NCBI GenBank assembly: GCA_024233005.1
Contig: JACKQE010000001.1
Span: 248,001 to 312,000 of the forward strand
DNA length: 64,000 nt
Origin: Akkermansiaceae bacterium
GTDB lineage: Bacteria; Verrucomicrobiota; Verrucomicrobiia; Verrucomicrobiales; DEV007
Reading direction: 5' to 3'
The translations under genes and the position numbers were made by a program. Below are positions 1 through 9,069 of this stretch, in pieces (the stretch's first letter is position 1; every line of letters begins with the position of its first letter). A model generated the notes under the pieces. It made no database searches and was not told the DNA's origin. It worked only from the letters and a program-made list of their open reading frames with translations.

Positions 1-214
1 GTGTGAAGCTCGGGGGCAGCATGTCAGCAACGGTGTAATCCGGGGCCAGCGGATACTTCTTGGTGTCTGGTGTCCAGACGTGAACGTGGGCATCGATCCA
101 CTTTCCCGCCGCGGGATCCGCCGCGGGAAGCCTGGCAAGACTGCCCGCGAGGGCACCGCCCGATACGACCTGAAGAAAACGACGGCGGCTGTGGGCACTA
201 ACGGAAGGATTCAT
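1..214 (-). CDS. Amidohydrolase-family protein, Tat-exported (3' part outside window)
   Basis: Only the first 71 codons are present; the gene runs off the left edge. The N-terminus has a twin-arginine export signal (SRRRFLQVV at residues 9-17) followed by a small-residue region. The mature part starts with KWIDAHVHVW, where D41-x-H43-x-H45 matches the first metal-binding strand of amidohydrolase-2 (TIM-barrel) enzymes. That family hydrolyses or decarboxylates small cyclic or acidic compounds; the substrate cannot be told. ATG at 214 was chosen; an in-frame ATG at 223 is an alternative, and neither has a well spaced ribosome binding site. It is divergent from the glycerate kinase at 337. Confidence 0.72.
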   Translation of the reverse strand, partial: MNPSVSAHSRRRFLQVVSGGALAGSLARLPAADPAAGKWIDAHVHVWTPDTKKYPLAPDYTVADMLPPSFT

Positions 215-336
215 GCCTCCCATTGTCAGGGAAAACGGTGCTCCAGATCAAGGCAAAATGTGGACGCAGACAGGGGAGCCGGACCCTGGAAAATCCCATC
301 GCATTCCCGGGTATTCCGAGCTAAAGGCAGAGGAGA

Positions 337-1446
337 ATGCGTTTTCTGATCGCCTGCGACAAATTCAAGGGGTCGTTGACCGCCAGCCAGGCGGGTGCGG
401 CCATTGAACGGGGCCTGGCGCAAGCCGGGCAGAGGAATGTCCGCATCCTGCCGATCGCGGACGGAGGGGAAGGACTGACCCGGATTCTCAGCGAAGCCTG
501 CGGAGGCGTGGAGGTCCTCACCACCGCGAGGGATCCGCTTGGTCGGGTGGTTCCGGCGCGGTATGGGAGACTCCCGGATGGCACAGCGGTCATCGAGATG
601 GCGGAAGTTTCTGGGCTCTGGAGGTTGACAGAAAATGAGCGTGATCCCTGGCGCGCCAGCACTGCGGGCACCGGGGATCTGATCCGCCACGCGGTGGAAG
701 TTGGAGGAGCTCGCAAAATTCTCCTCGGCCTGGGAGGCAGCGCCACCAATGACGGAGGCACGGGAATGGCGGCCGCCCTCGGAGTGGCTTTTTTCAGGGG
801 AGACAACTCCGCGACCCAATCAGTGCCAGAAGAACTTCCGTTGGTCACCAAAGTGGACATGAGTGGTCGTCTGGCCCTGCCGCCGGTGGAGGTGGCCTGT
901 GATGTTTCCTCCCCACTCCTCGGTCCGTTGGGAGCCACCCGGATGTTTGGCCCGCAAAAGGGCGTCCCCCACTCCCAGCTGGAAATTCAGGAAGCCCGTC
1001 TTGAACACCTTGCGGCATTGCTGGGGCCGAAGGGAGCGGACCTCGCTTCCCGCCCAGGCGCCGGAGCGGCCGGGGGGCTTGGATTTGGAAGTCTGGTCTT
1101 TCTTGGAGGGACCCTGCGATCTGGTTTTGATCTGGTCGCCGAAGCCACCGGACTGGCTCAGGCGATTCAGGAAACCGACCTAGTCATCACGGGCGAAGGG
1201 CGTTTGGATGGGCAAACCCTCCAAGGAAAAGGTCCTGCGGGAGTGGCCGACATGGCCCACCAGCACGGGAAAAGAGTCGTCGCTTTTGCCGGAGCCATCG
1301 CGGAGGAGGCCCGGGATTCTTTGGGCCGGATTTTTGAGGAGGTGATCGCCATTTCTCCGCCCCATTCGGCCATGACGGAATGCGTGGCCCGCGCCGAAGA
1401 GTGGCTGGAAGCCGCCGCGGCCCGCTGGGCAGCCGGACTTACTTGA
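337..1446 (+). CDS. Glycerate kinase (GlxK/GarK family)
   Basis: 369 aa, cytoplasmic, full family length. It phosphorylates D-glycerate with ATP, feeding glyoxylate, tartrate or serine-cycle carbon into glycolysis. Family landmarks are DKFKGSL at residues 8-14, the PIADGGEG motif at 39-46 and the glycine-rich LGGSATNDGGTG at 132-143. ATG at 337 is preceded by a purine-rich AGAGGAG. The 3' end overlaps the convergent lipoprotein gene by 8 bases, so transcripts of the two may interfere. Whether the product is 2- or 3-phosphoglycerate cannot be decided by eye. Confidence 0.93.
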   Translation: MRFLIACDKFKGSLTASQAGAAIERGLAQAGQRNVRILPIADGGEGLTRILSEACGGVEVLTTARDPLGRVVPARYGRLPDGTAVIEMAEVSGLWRLTENERDPWRASTAGTGDLIRHAVEVGGARKILLGLGGSATNDGGTGMAAALGVAFFRGDNSATQSVPEELPLVTKVDMSGRLALPPVEVACDVSSPLLGPLGATRMFGPQKGVPHSQLEIQEARLEHLAALLGPKGADLASRPGAGAAGGLGFGSLVFLGGTLRSGFDLVAEATGLAQAIQETDLVITGEGRLDGQTLQGKGPAGVADMAHQHGKRVVAFAGAIAEEARDSLGRIFEEVIAISPPHSAMTECVARAEEWLEAAAARWAAGLT

Positions 1447-2305
1447 AACGCACCAACACTTCCGGCTTGGTCTCAATCTTGAAGCCATTGGCGGCCTGAA
1501 GGTCGGCCATCATCTTTTGCACTTCTGCCGGATCCGGTTTTTCGGACCCCATGGAGGTCTTCATGACTTTGATGAAGGCGGGGTCTTTGATCATTTCTCC
1601 TATGTCGGCGTCAGAAATGGTGAGCAACAAGCCGTCGACATGGGAAGCGTTGGTTTCAGCGATATCCCCATCGATCCTGACAAACACCCCCATCCGCAGA
1701 CCGGCCATCATGGAGGCCATCATCGGCAGGGCCGCATCCAGTTGATCCGGTAGCATTTTTTCTTCCCCTCCCTGGCTTTGGGCCATTTCTTTGGCAATGG
1801 CCTCCGGATCGTTGATCTCGGCAGGAATGTGTATTTTCAGCGTGCCGTCGGCAAGGGTGAACGTCAGGGGGGATCGGGTGTCCGCCCCTTCGGTTTCCTG
1901 ACCCATGACTTGGTTGATCTGGTTGCTGTCACCGGGTTTCACTTGAAGCTTGTTGATGTCATCGAAACCGTAAACCGCGACAAACCCTTCCCAACCGGCT
2001 TTGGTGGTTTCTTTCTGGGCACCGAGAAACCGAACCCCCTCCCCCATGGCCGCTGCCTGCTCGCGCAACATGGCCTCGTCGGGCGCGGTCGGGTCCAGGG
2101 CCTTCCCTCCGGCCTGACCGCCCACACCGCCCGGCATGGCCCCGGTTTTCATCATAGACACCAGTTGTGGTGAAAAACCGTAACGGACAAACACCTCTCC
2201 CTTCCCATCTTTGCGGACCCGGACCACCGTGGAGTTTTGCACACAAGCCACGCTGAGGAGGCAGATCGTCAATGCGCTGAAGCGGCAGAAAAAGGAGCCA
2301 TTCAT
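1439..2305 (-). CDS. Putative lipoprotein of unknown function
   Basis: 288 aa. Residues 1-20 are a signal peptide ending in a lipobox (L-S-V-A-C21), so the mature protein should be lipid-anchored, facing the periplasm. The rest is soluble, alpha/beta in character, with a Gly/Ala-rich stretch near residues 57-66 and several acidic helices. A paired 'VRVRKDGKGEVFVRY' opening right after the lipid anchor is typical of small beta-rich envelope proteins, but I do not recognise the family. It ends convergently inside the last 8 bases of the glycerate kinase gene. Confidence 0.75.
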   Translation of the reverse strand: MNGSFFCRFSALTICLLSVACVQNSTVVRVRKDGKGEVFVRYGFSPQLVSMMKTGAMPGGVGGQAGGKALDPTAPDEAMLREQAAAMGEGVRFLGAQKETTKAGWEGFVAVYGFDDINKLQVKPGDSNQINQVMGQETEGADTRSPLTFTLADGTLKIHIPAEINDPEAIAKEMAQSQGGEEKMLPDQLDAALPMMASMMAGLRMGVFVRIDGDIAETNASHVDGLLLTISDADIGEMIKDPAFIKVMKTSMGSEKPDPAEVQKMMADLQAANGFKIETKPEVLVRFK

Positions 2306-2392
2306 AAAATGAGGGAGCTTGAAAAGAAACGAATGCTCAGAGGGGGGATTCTATCGGGGAGGCGCTTTCAGTGTCAACGGAATTCCCCCCCA

Positions 2393-2507
2393 GCCTCCTG
2401 AAGCGGGAGGCACCCTATCCCCTTTTCCAGCAGGTGCAGGCTGCTTCGTAAGATGCCCCTGCTTCGGGACATCTAACCTTCCATCACCGGCTCGGAAGGC
2501 CATCTTA
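2393..2507 (+). promoter_or_regulatory. Candidate structured leader upstream of the PVC dehydrogenase gene
   Basis: The 261-base gap between two divergent genes holds several perfect inverted repeats: GCCTCC/GGAGGC (2393-2398 with 2406-2411) and CCTTCC/GGAAGG (2477-2482 with 2494-2499). TAAGATG at 2449-2455 can pair with CATCTTA at 2501-2507, closing a multibranch fold, or its AGATG part with CATCT at 2470-2474, so two folds exclude each other. This could be a leader RNA for the gene starting at 2567. No known riboswitch consensus was recognised. Confidence 0.35.
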
Positions 2508-2566
2508 TCAAAATTTCGCTTGTCCCGGGGCCGGGATCACGATGAACTCATGGTCCCCACCATTTC

Positions 2567-5500
2567 ATGAAATACCGACTGCCTTTGTTGTTCCTGCTGC
2601 CTTTGACCCTGGTCTGCGGGGCTCAAACCGCCCACCCGCAAACCCCGGTCCCGGTGAAGCCGAGCGAGCAAAGGATGGATGGGAACAAAAAGGATGCAAA
2701 GCACCAGCAGACCAAAAGTCCTGGTCCTCCGGCGGACCCCGGCCTCGTGGAGTTTGGTATTTACGAGCAAACGGCACCTTTGCCCTCCAGGACCGGGCCG
2801 GTCCCAACGATCCTTCCCCTTGAATTTCATCCCGGGGAACGCATCGCTTTTGTGGGCAACACCCTGCTCGACCGAGCCCAGGATTTTGGGAGCATCGAAG
2901 CGCTCCTGCAGACCGCCCACCCCGGTAAATCCCTCGTTTTCCGCACCTTTGCGTGGTCGGCGGACGAGGTGGACCTGCAACCCCGCCCGGAGAATTTTGC
3001 CACCGTCAAGCAGCACCTGACGCGCGAGAAAATCGACACCATTCTGGCGGCATTCGGCTTCAACGAGTCCTTTGCCGGCCTTGAACGCACCGGTGAATTC
3101 AAAGCTAAGCTGACGACGTGGGTCATTGACATGAAAACCTCCGCGTTCAATGGGAAAGCCGGTCCCCGGTTGGTCCTCCTGTCCCCCATTGCCAACGAAA
3201 ACGTGCCCGGTGTGCCCGCTGCTGATCTCAACAACGAACGGCTCTTCTCCTATGCCAAGGCCATGGAAGAAGTCGCCGCGGAACAACAAGTGGGTTTTGT
3301 CAATCTCTACGAAGCCACCCGGGTGGCGTTGGCCAATGCCGCAAGCATTTTAACGATCAATGGAGTCCACCTCAATGCCGAGGGATACACCCTGGTGGCG
3401 AACGAACTCTTTCGGGAAGTCGTCGGCACCACCCCGCCACCTCTGGACGAAGCCGTTCGCTTGGCGGTGGTGGACAAAGACCGGCAATACTTCCGCCGAT
3501 ACCGGCCACTGAACACGTTTTATTACACCGGAGGTCGGAACAAGGACTACGGCTATCTGGACTTCCTTCCCGCGATGCGGAACTTCGAAATCTTGACCGC
3601 CAACCGGGATCAACGGATCTGGGATCTCGCGGCAGGCAAAAAAATTGCGGCCCTGCCCGTGGATGATTCCAATGTGCCACCATTGGATGCGGTCATCGAA
3701 GCCCGGGGCGCCAATGAATGGCTCTCTCCCGCTGACGAGTTGAAAGCCTTCCGCATTGATGAACGGTTCGAGGTCAATCTCTTCGCCTCAGAGGTCGAAT
3801 TTCCTGAAATCGCCAATCCGATTCAGATGCGGTGGGATGCCCGCGGGAGGCTTTGGGTCTCCTGCTCCACCACGTATCCCCATGTCTACCCAGGTGGAGA
3901 ACCCCACGACAAGATGGTGATTCTTGAGGATACCGACCAGGACGGCAAAGCGGACAAAAGCACCGTCTGGGCCGACAACCTCCACATCCCCCTCTCCTTT
4001 GAGCTGACCAAGGACGGCATTTACGTTTCCGACGAGCCGCACTTGAGTCTGGTCCGGGACACGGATGGAGACGGGAAGGCGGACACCAGGGAGCGAGTTT
4101 TAACCGGATTTGGGACGGAGGACAGTCATCACGCTCTGCACGATTTTGTGTGGACTCCGGACGGCGACCTGCTGTTCCGGGAGTCCATTTTCCACCATTC
4201 CCAGGTGGAGACACCCTATGGTCCGGTGAGGGCCGCCAACAGCGCCTGGTTCAGCTTTCGTCCGGCGACGCAGCGTCTGATTTCCTTTGGCAATTACCCC
4301 AACACAAATCCATGGGGCGTGACCTTTGACGATTGGGGGCATCACGTGGCCAGTCATCCCATTTTCGCCTCCGCGTTCCAGGCGCTGAATCCCCCCTACC
4401 CCGCGCAACATCCGTCGGCCGGGAAATTACCCGCCTATTCCGGCGTCTGTGGGCATGAGTTTGTTGACTTTGCCTTCTGGCCCGAAGCCATGCAGGGCGG
4501 GTTTGTCAAAGTGCGTTACAAGCCCACCAACCGGGTGGAAATCCACCGCTGGCTAGACAAAGACGACCATTTCGAGGAAGAATATCAGAGCGACCTGATT
4601 TTTTCGGAAAACTTGAGCTTCATTCCCACCGACATCCGATTCGGTCCCCGGGGGGATCTCTATGTGTGTGATTGGTACAATCCGGTCAAAGGGCATGCCC
4701 AGTATTCCCTGCGCGATCCTCGCCGGGACCGGAGCAGTGGACGCATCTGGCGCATCGTCCCGAAAGGCGCCACCCTGCAGGATCCTCCACCCATCGCCAG
4801 TGCTTCTCTTGCAGACTTGTTGGAAAACCTGAAACGACGGGAATATCGCTACCGTTATTGGACCAAGCGTGAGTTGCGGGAACGCGATCCGCTGGAGGTT
4901 GTGAAGGCTCTGGACCTCTGGGTGGCCGCTTTGGATCGGAACGATCCCCGTTTCCGACATCATCAGGTCGAAGGACTGTGGCTCTATCGAAACCTCGGAA
5001 TGAGCCGTCCGGAGTTGTTGCTGGAGTTGCTGCATTGTGATGAACCCCAAGCCCGGGCGGCGGCCACGCACCAACTTCGATACTGGCACGGGGATCTCCC
5101 TGAGGATGGCGCCAGGGAACTGCGGGCCCGGGCAGAGGATGAAAACGGCGTCGTCCGGCTGGAAGCGGCGATAGCCGCCAGCTACATCGGTAGCAAGGAG
5201 GCGTTGTTGGCCATTCTTCCGATCCTCGACCAACCCATGGGTGACCACCTCAAATATGCAGTGACGTGCTCGCTGGGTTCCGCGGCGTTGCTCCCGCATT
5301 GGCAGGGCGATGCCGCGCTGGCCGCACGTCTCGATCCGATCATCAAAGCGGGCCAAAAAGAGCAGAAGATCCAGTATGTCAAAGGTGATGATGATCTTTC
5401 AACCGAAGCCGCGGAGGCCTTTGACCAACAGGCCGGAATTGCCAAGCTGGCCCTCTCCTGTCTGCCGGAACGGATGCTGTTCGATCAAAACCGGCTCACG

Positions 5501-5818
5501 GTCACGGTCGGACAGCCGGTGAGGCTGGTGCTCAAGAATCCGGACGCCACTCCCCACAATCTCGCCATTGTAAAACCTGGCGCCTTGGAGGAGGTGGGAC
5601 TGGCAGGCAATGAAATGGCCAAAGATCCGGGAGGCATGGCCAAGGATTTCATCCCGCCGTCGGACAAAATCCTCCACCACACCAAACTTTTGATGCCCAA
5701 CACCGCCCAGGTTCTGCGCTTCCATGCGCCCGACAATCCGGGCATTTACCCCTTCCTTTGTACTTTTCCTGGGCATTGGGTTGTCATGAAAGGTGAATTC
5801 GTGGTTGAATCGAAATAA
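2567..5818 (+). CDS. PVC-type membrane-bound dehydrogenase domain protein with SGNH-like N-terminus and C-terminal cupredoxin
   Basis: 1083 aa, exported (signal peptide about residues 1-19). Order: degenerate SGNH/GDSL-like domain about 85-290 (GNT at 97-99 where Gly-Asp-Ser would sit; H268 in NGVHLNAEGY); PVC dehydrogenase beta-propeller about 395-740, with repeats such as DTDQDGKAD and DTDGDGKAD; a helical HEAT-like part about 800-900; then an azurin/plastocyanin-like domain about 955-1083 with putative copper ligands H997, C1065, H1070 and M1074. Relatives usually end in a CxxCH haem domain; no CxxCH occurs here. The family is thought to oxidise sugars or alcohols in the periplasm. It heads a run of catabolic genes; the start lacks a clear Shine-Dalgarno. 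Confidence 0.85.
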   Translation: MKYRLPLLFLLPLTLVCGAQTAHPQTPVPVKPSEQRMDGNKKDAKHQQTKSPGPPADPGLVEFGIYEQTAPLPSRTGPVPTILPLEFHPGERIAFVGNTLLDRAQDFGSIEALLQTAHPGKSLVFRTFAWSADEVDLQPRPENFATVKQHLTREKIDTILAAFGFNESFAGLERTGEFKAKLTTWVIDMKTSAFNGKAGPRLVLLSPIANENVPGVPAADLNNERLFSYAKAMEEVAAEQQVGFVNLYEATRVALANAASILTINGVHLNAEGYTLVANELFREVVGTTPPPLDEAVRLAVVDKDRQYFRRYRPLNTFYYTGGRNKDYGYLDFLPAMRNFEILTANRDQRIWDLAAGKKIAALPVDDSNVPPLDAVIEARGANEWLSPADELKAFRIDERFEVNLFASEVEFPEIANPIQMRWDARGRLWVSCSTTYPHVYPGGEPHDKMVILEDTDQDGKADKSTVWADNLHIPLSFELTKDGIYVSDEPHLSLVRDTDGDGKADTRERVLTGFGTEDSHHALHDFVWTPDGDLLFRESIFHHSQVETPYGPVRAANSAWFSFRPATQRLISFGNYPNTNPWGVTFDDWGHHVASHPIFASAFQALNPPYPAQHPSAGKLPAYSGVCGHEFVDFAFWPEAMQGGFVKVRYKPTNRVEIHRWLDKDDHFEEEYQSDLIFSENLSFIPTDIRFGPRGDLYVCDWYNPVKGHAQYSLRDPRRDRSSGRIWRIVPKGATLQDPPPIASASLADLLENLKRREYRYRYWTKRELRERDPLEVVKALDLWVAALDRNDPRFRHHQVEGLWLYRNLGMSRPELLLELLHCDEPQARAAATHQLRYWHGDLPEDGARELRARAEDENGVVRLEAAIAASYIGSKEALLAILPILDQPMGDHLKYAVTCSLGSAALLPHWQGDAALAARLDPIIKAGQKEQKIQYVKGDDDLSTEAAEAFDQQAGIAKLALSCLPERMLFDQNRLTVTVGQPVRLVLKNPDATPHNLAIVKPGALEEVGLAGNEMAKDPGGMAKDFIPPSDKILHHTKLLMPNTAQVLRFHAPDNPGIYPFLCTFPGHWVVMKGEFVVESK

Positions 5819-5924
5819 ACCTTTCCCCGATTCCTCTGAGTTGCTCCACTGCCCGGCGTGATGACGTCCCGCCGGTGTCACTGCCTGGTTGGCGGGGTTC
5901 CATCGCTTCCACAAAGGTAATCTT

Positions 5925-7454
5925 ATGAAAACACACCTCCTCCTTGTCGTGGCTTCACTCGCATTGACCGGGCCAACGTCCTTGGATGCCGCTCCCTTGG
6001 CCGGCACGAAGCCCAACATTATCCTCATCATGCCCGATGACATGGGCTGGGGAGACATGGGCATTCATGGCAACCCCCTCATTCAGACCCCCAACTTGAA
6101 CCGGCTCAAAGGGGAAAGTCTCAGTTTCACTGATTTCCACGTCAGCCCAACCTGTGCCCCGACCCGGTCCGCCATCATGAGCGGACGCCATGAATTCCGC
6201 AACGGAGTGACCCACACGATCTTTGAGCGCGAGCGCATGTCGCTCGACACCATCACCCTGCCGTCGGTGTTGAAAACCGCTGGCTACTCCACCGGGATTT
6301 TCGGAAAGTGGCACCTTGGGGACGAAGCCGAATACCAGCCCGACCAGCGGGGATTCGACGAAGTCTACATCCATGGTGGCGGAGGCATTGGACAAACCTA
6401 CGCCGGGAGTTGCGGGGATTTCCCCGGGAACACTTACCACGATCCAGCGTTGCTCCACAATGGAACCATTGTGAAAGAGAAAGGCTACTGCACCGACCTC
6501 TTTTTCGCCCAGGCCGTGCGGTGGATCGGGGAGCAGGCCAAAGCCGGCACCCCATTCTTCACTTATCTTACGCCGAATGCGCCCCATGCCCCTTACATTT
6601 CTCCGGGACCGAAGTATGATGCCCTGTATGAGGGCAAGGAAATCGACGGCCAGAAATTGGACGCGGGCGCCGTGGCCTACTATTCCATGATCACCAACAT
6701 TGATGAGAATGTCGGCATGCTGCTTGGCAAACTCAAAGAGTGGGGGCTGGAAGAAAACACGCTCGTCTTTTTTCTTTCGGACAATGGCGGCACTTTTACA
6801 AAACTTTACAGTGGTGGGTTCCGCGGAGGCAAGGGCACGCCTTACCATGGAGGGACCCACGCCCCCTCTTTCTGGCGTTGGCCGGGACACATCACTGCCG
6901 GAGCAGAGTGTCATGCTCTCGCTGCCCACATTGACCTCTTTCCGACCTTTTTGGAACTGGTCGGCATTGCCCCCACGCCGGAGCTCCAGAAACAGTGGGA
7001 TGGGCGGAGCTTGGTTCCGCTGTTGGAGAATCCGAATGCCAATTGGTCTGACCGGACCCTCGTGACCCATGTCGGGCGCTGGCCCGCCGGACAGATCGCC
7101 CAGGGAAAATACCGCAACTACTCCATCCGTGATGGTCGTTACCGGCTTGTCAACAACCTGGAGCTTTACGACCTGCAAGCGGATCGAGGTGAGAGCACAA
7201 ATGTGTTGGACCAACATCCCGACGAGGTCGCCAAGTTGCGGGGCGATTTTGAAGCCTGGTGGGAGAAAACGGAACCCCGTTTCGTCAATGAGGACGTCCG
7301 GGGGCCAAAGATCAATCCTCTTAAGGCGCTCTATTGGAAACAGTTTGGAGGAGGGCCGGACGAGGCATTGCTCCGTCAAATGGATCCCGAGGGAAAGTTC
7401 AAACCTGCCTCTCCCAGAAAGAAAGCCAAACCACCGGCCCCCAAAAACCAATGA
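5925..7454 (+). CDS. Exported sulfatase (type I, arylsulfatase-like)
   Basis: 509 aa with a signal peptide (residues 1-23). It should hydrolyse sulfate esters, probably on polysaccharides, in the periplasm. Metal-binding PDDMGWGD lies at 37-44. The maturation motif is C77-A-P-T-R, in which Cys is oxidised to formylglycine; GKWHLGD and LSDNGG follow in the usual order. The C-terminus ends in a Lys/Pro-rich tail. ATG at 5925 was chosen over the in-frame TTG at 5889 because it begins the signal peptide and has AAAGG 8 bases upstream. Two further sulfatase genes follow on the same strand. Substrate unknown. Confidence 0.93.
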   Translation: MKTHLLLVVASLALTGPTSLDAAPLAGTKPNIILIMPDDMGWGDMGIHGNPLIQTPNLNRLKGESLSFTDFHVSPTCAPTRSAIMSGRHEFRNGVTHTIFERERMSLDTITLPSVLKTAGYSTGIFGKWHLGDEAEYQPDQRGFDEVYIHGGGGIGQTYAGSCGDFPGNTYHDPALLHNGTIVKEKGYCTDLFFAQAVRWIGEQAKAGTPFFTYLTPNAPHAPYISPGPKYDALYEGKEIDGQKLDAGAVAYYSMITNIDENVGMLLGKLKEWGLEENTLVFFLSDNGGTFTKLYSGGFRGGKGTPYHGGTHAPSFWRWPGHITAGAECHALAAHIDLFPTFLELVGIAPTPELQKQWDGRSLVPLLENPNANWSDRTLVTHVGRWPAGQIAQGKYRNYSIRDGRYRLVNNLELYDLQADRGESTNVLDQHPDEVAKLRGDFEAWWEKTEPRFVNEDVRGPKINPLKALYWKQFGGGPDEALLRQMDPEGKFKPASPRKKAKPPAPKNQ

Positions 7455-7479
7455 CCTAAATCATACCCGGCTTTGACCA

Positions 7480-9039
7480 ATGACTTTCATGAACCTGCAC
7501 CTTGCCGCTTTCAAAACCTGGGTCTGCGCCGGACTGTGCCTTCCGGCCGCCATGGCTGTGGGGGCTCCATCCCGGCCCAATATCTTGTTCGTCCTGGTTG
7601 ATGACCAATCCCCCTTCGACTTCAAGTTTTACAATCCCGCCTCTCCATTGGAGGCGCCGAACATCGAACGTTTGGCCGCAGAAGGCATGACCTTTGATGC
7701 CGCGCACCACATGGGAGCCTTCGTCGGAGCGGTCTGCACGCCTTCCCGGCACATGATCATGAGCGGGCGCACGGTTTGGCATTTGCCCATCGGTCCCGGA
7801 GCAAAGACCCACTGCCCTCCGGAGTTGGAAACGAACACGATGGCAGCGGTCTTCAACCGGGCCGGCTACGCCACCATGCGCACCTGCAAAAAGGGCAACA
7901 GTTACGAGGGGGCCAACCGGCAGTTCACCGTGCGGCATGACGCTGACAAACGCGGTGGCACTGATGAGTCCGGCAGCGCTTGGCATGCCGATCAGGTGTT
8001 GAATTACCTGCATGATCGAGAAACGGCCAAGGACACCGATCCCTTTCTGATTTATTTCGGGTTTTCTCATCCCCACGACACCCGCGACGGCAAACCAGAA
8101 CTCCTGGCGAGATACGGGGCGGTGAACCACAAAGACAAAAATGTCGTTCCGCCGGAGAATCCGTTGCTACCACCTTTGCCGGTCAACTGGCTTCCGGCGC
8201 ATCCCTTTCCCCATGGGCATCCCGGATTACGGGACGAGGTCGCTGTCAGCGGTGTCTGGGAAAAGCGGGACGAGCGGACCATCCGCAATGAAGTGGGACG
8301 GGAGTTCGCCTGCTCCGAGAACATTGACATTCAGCTCGGCAAAGTCCTCGCCAGGCTGAAAGAAATGGGAGAACTGGAGAACACTTATATTTTTTACACT
8401 TCGGACCACGGCATCGCCATCGGTCGGCACGGTCTCCAGGGGAAACAGAATCTTTATGAGCACACTTGGCGCGTTCCCTACATTGTGAAGGGCCCGGGCA
8501 TCAAGCCGGGTTCCCGGGCCAAAGGCAACATCTACCTCCTCGATTCGCTGGCCACGATCTGCGATCTGACGGGAGTGCCTGCCCCCGACTCGAACGAAGG
8601 AATCTCGTTCAAACCCGTGCTGATGGGCGCGAAAGAAACGATCCGGGAGACGCTCTACGGTGCCTACAACGGCGGCACCAAGCCGGGAATGCGCAGCGTC
8701 AAAAAGGGAGATTGGAAATTGATCCAATACGACGTGATGGAAGGACGGGTGCGAGAATCGCAGTTGTTCAATCTGGCTGAGAATCCCAATGAATTTCTCC
8801 AGGAGCACCACGATCCAGAGGTCATGAAGGCGAGCGGCATCCGGCCTTCGGAAAATCAGGTGAATCTCGCCGGTGATCCGAAATATGCGGAAAAGCTGGC
8901 GGAAATGGAGGCCTTGCTGCTTTCCGAAATGCGGCGTTTGGATGATCCATGGCGCCTTTGGAACCAGCCCGATGATGGATTGATTCCACCAAAGGACGAC
9001 GCCAAACCAAAAAAGAAGAACAAGGTAGAGGCGGAATAG
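7480..9039 (+). CDS. Exported sulfatase (type I)
   Basis: 519 aa with a signal peptide (about residues 1-29). Metal ligands D41-D42 lie in VDDQSPFD; the formylglycine motif is C86-T-P-S-R followed by HMIMSGR. The usual GKWHLG segment is replaced by TCKKGNSY, and the second metal site reads TSDHGIAIGRHG with GKQNLYEH after it, so this enzyme belongs to a different subfamily from its upstream neighbour (closer to the choline/iduronate-type layout). The C-terminal tail is Lys-rich. It starts 25 bases after the preceding sulfatase; ATG at 7480 or 7489 are both possible. Confidence 0.92.
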   Translation: MTFMNLHLAAFKTWVCAGLCLPAAMAVGAPSRPNILFVLVDDQSPFDFKFYNPASPLEAPNIERLAAEGMTFDAAHHMGAFVGAVCTPSRHMIMSGRTVWHLPIGPGAKTHCPPELETNTMAAVFNRAGYATMRTCKKGNSYEGANRQFTVRHDADKRGGTDESGSAWHADQVLNYLHDRETAKDTDPFLIYFGFSHPHDTRDGKPELLARYGAVNHKDKNVVPPENPLLPPLPVNWLPAHPFPHGHPGLRDEVAVSGVWEKRDERTIRNEVGREFACSENIDIQLGKVLARLKEMGELENTYIFYTSDHGIAIGRHGLQGKQNLYEHTWRVPYIVKGPGIKPGSRAKGNIYLLDSLATICDLTGVPAPDSNEGISFKPVLMGAKETIRETLYGAYNGGTKPGMRSVKKGDWKLIQYDVMEGRVRESQLFNLAENPNEFLQEHHDPEVMKASGIRPSENQVNLAGDPKYAEKLAEMEALLLSEMRRLDDPWRLWNQPDDGLIPPKDDAKPKKKNKVEAE

Positions 9040-9069
9040 CCTTTCACCCTCCCACGCCACCCCCACTCC

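Noticed and set aside
5955..7451. Open frame of about 500 codons opposite the first sulfatase
   Set aside because: The sulfatase motifs on the plus strand are unmistakable; the antisense frame has none.
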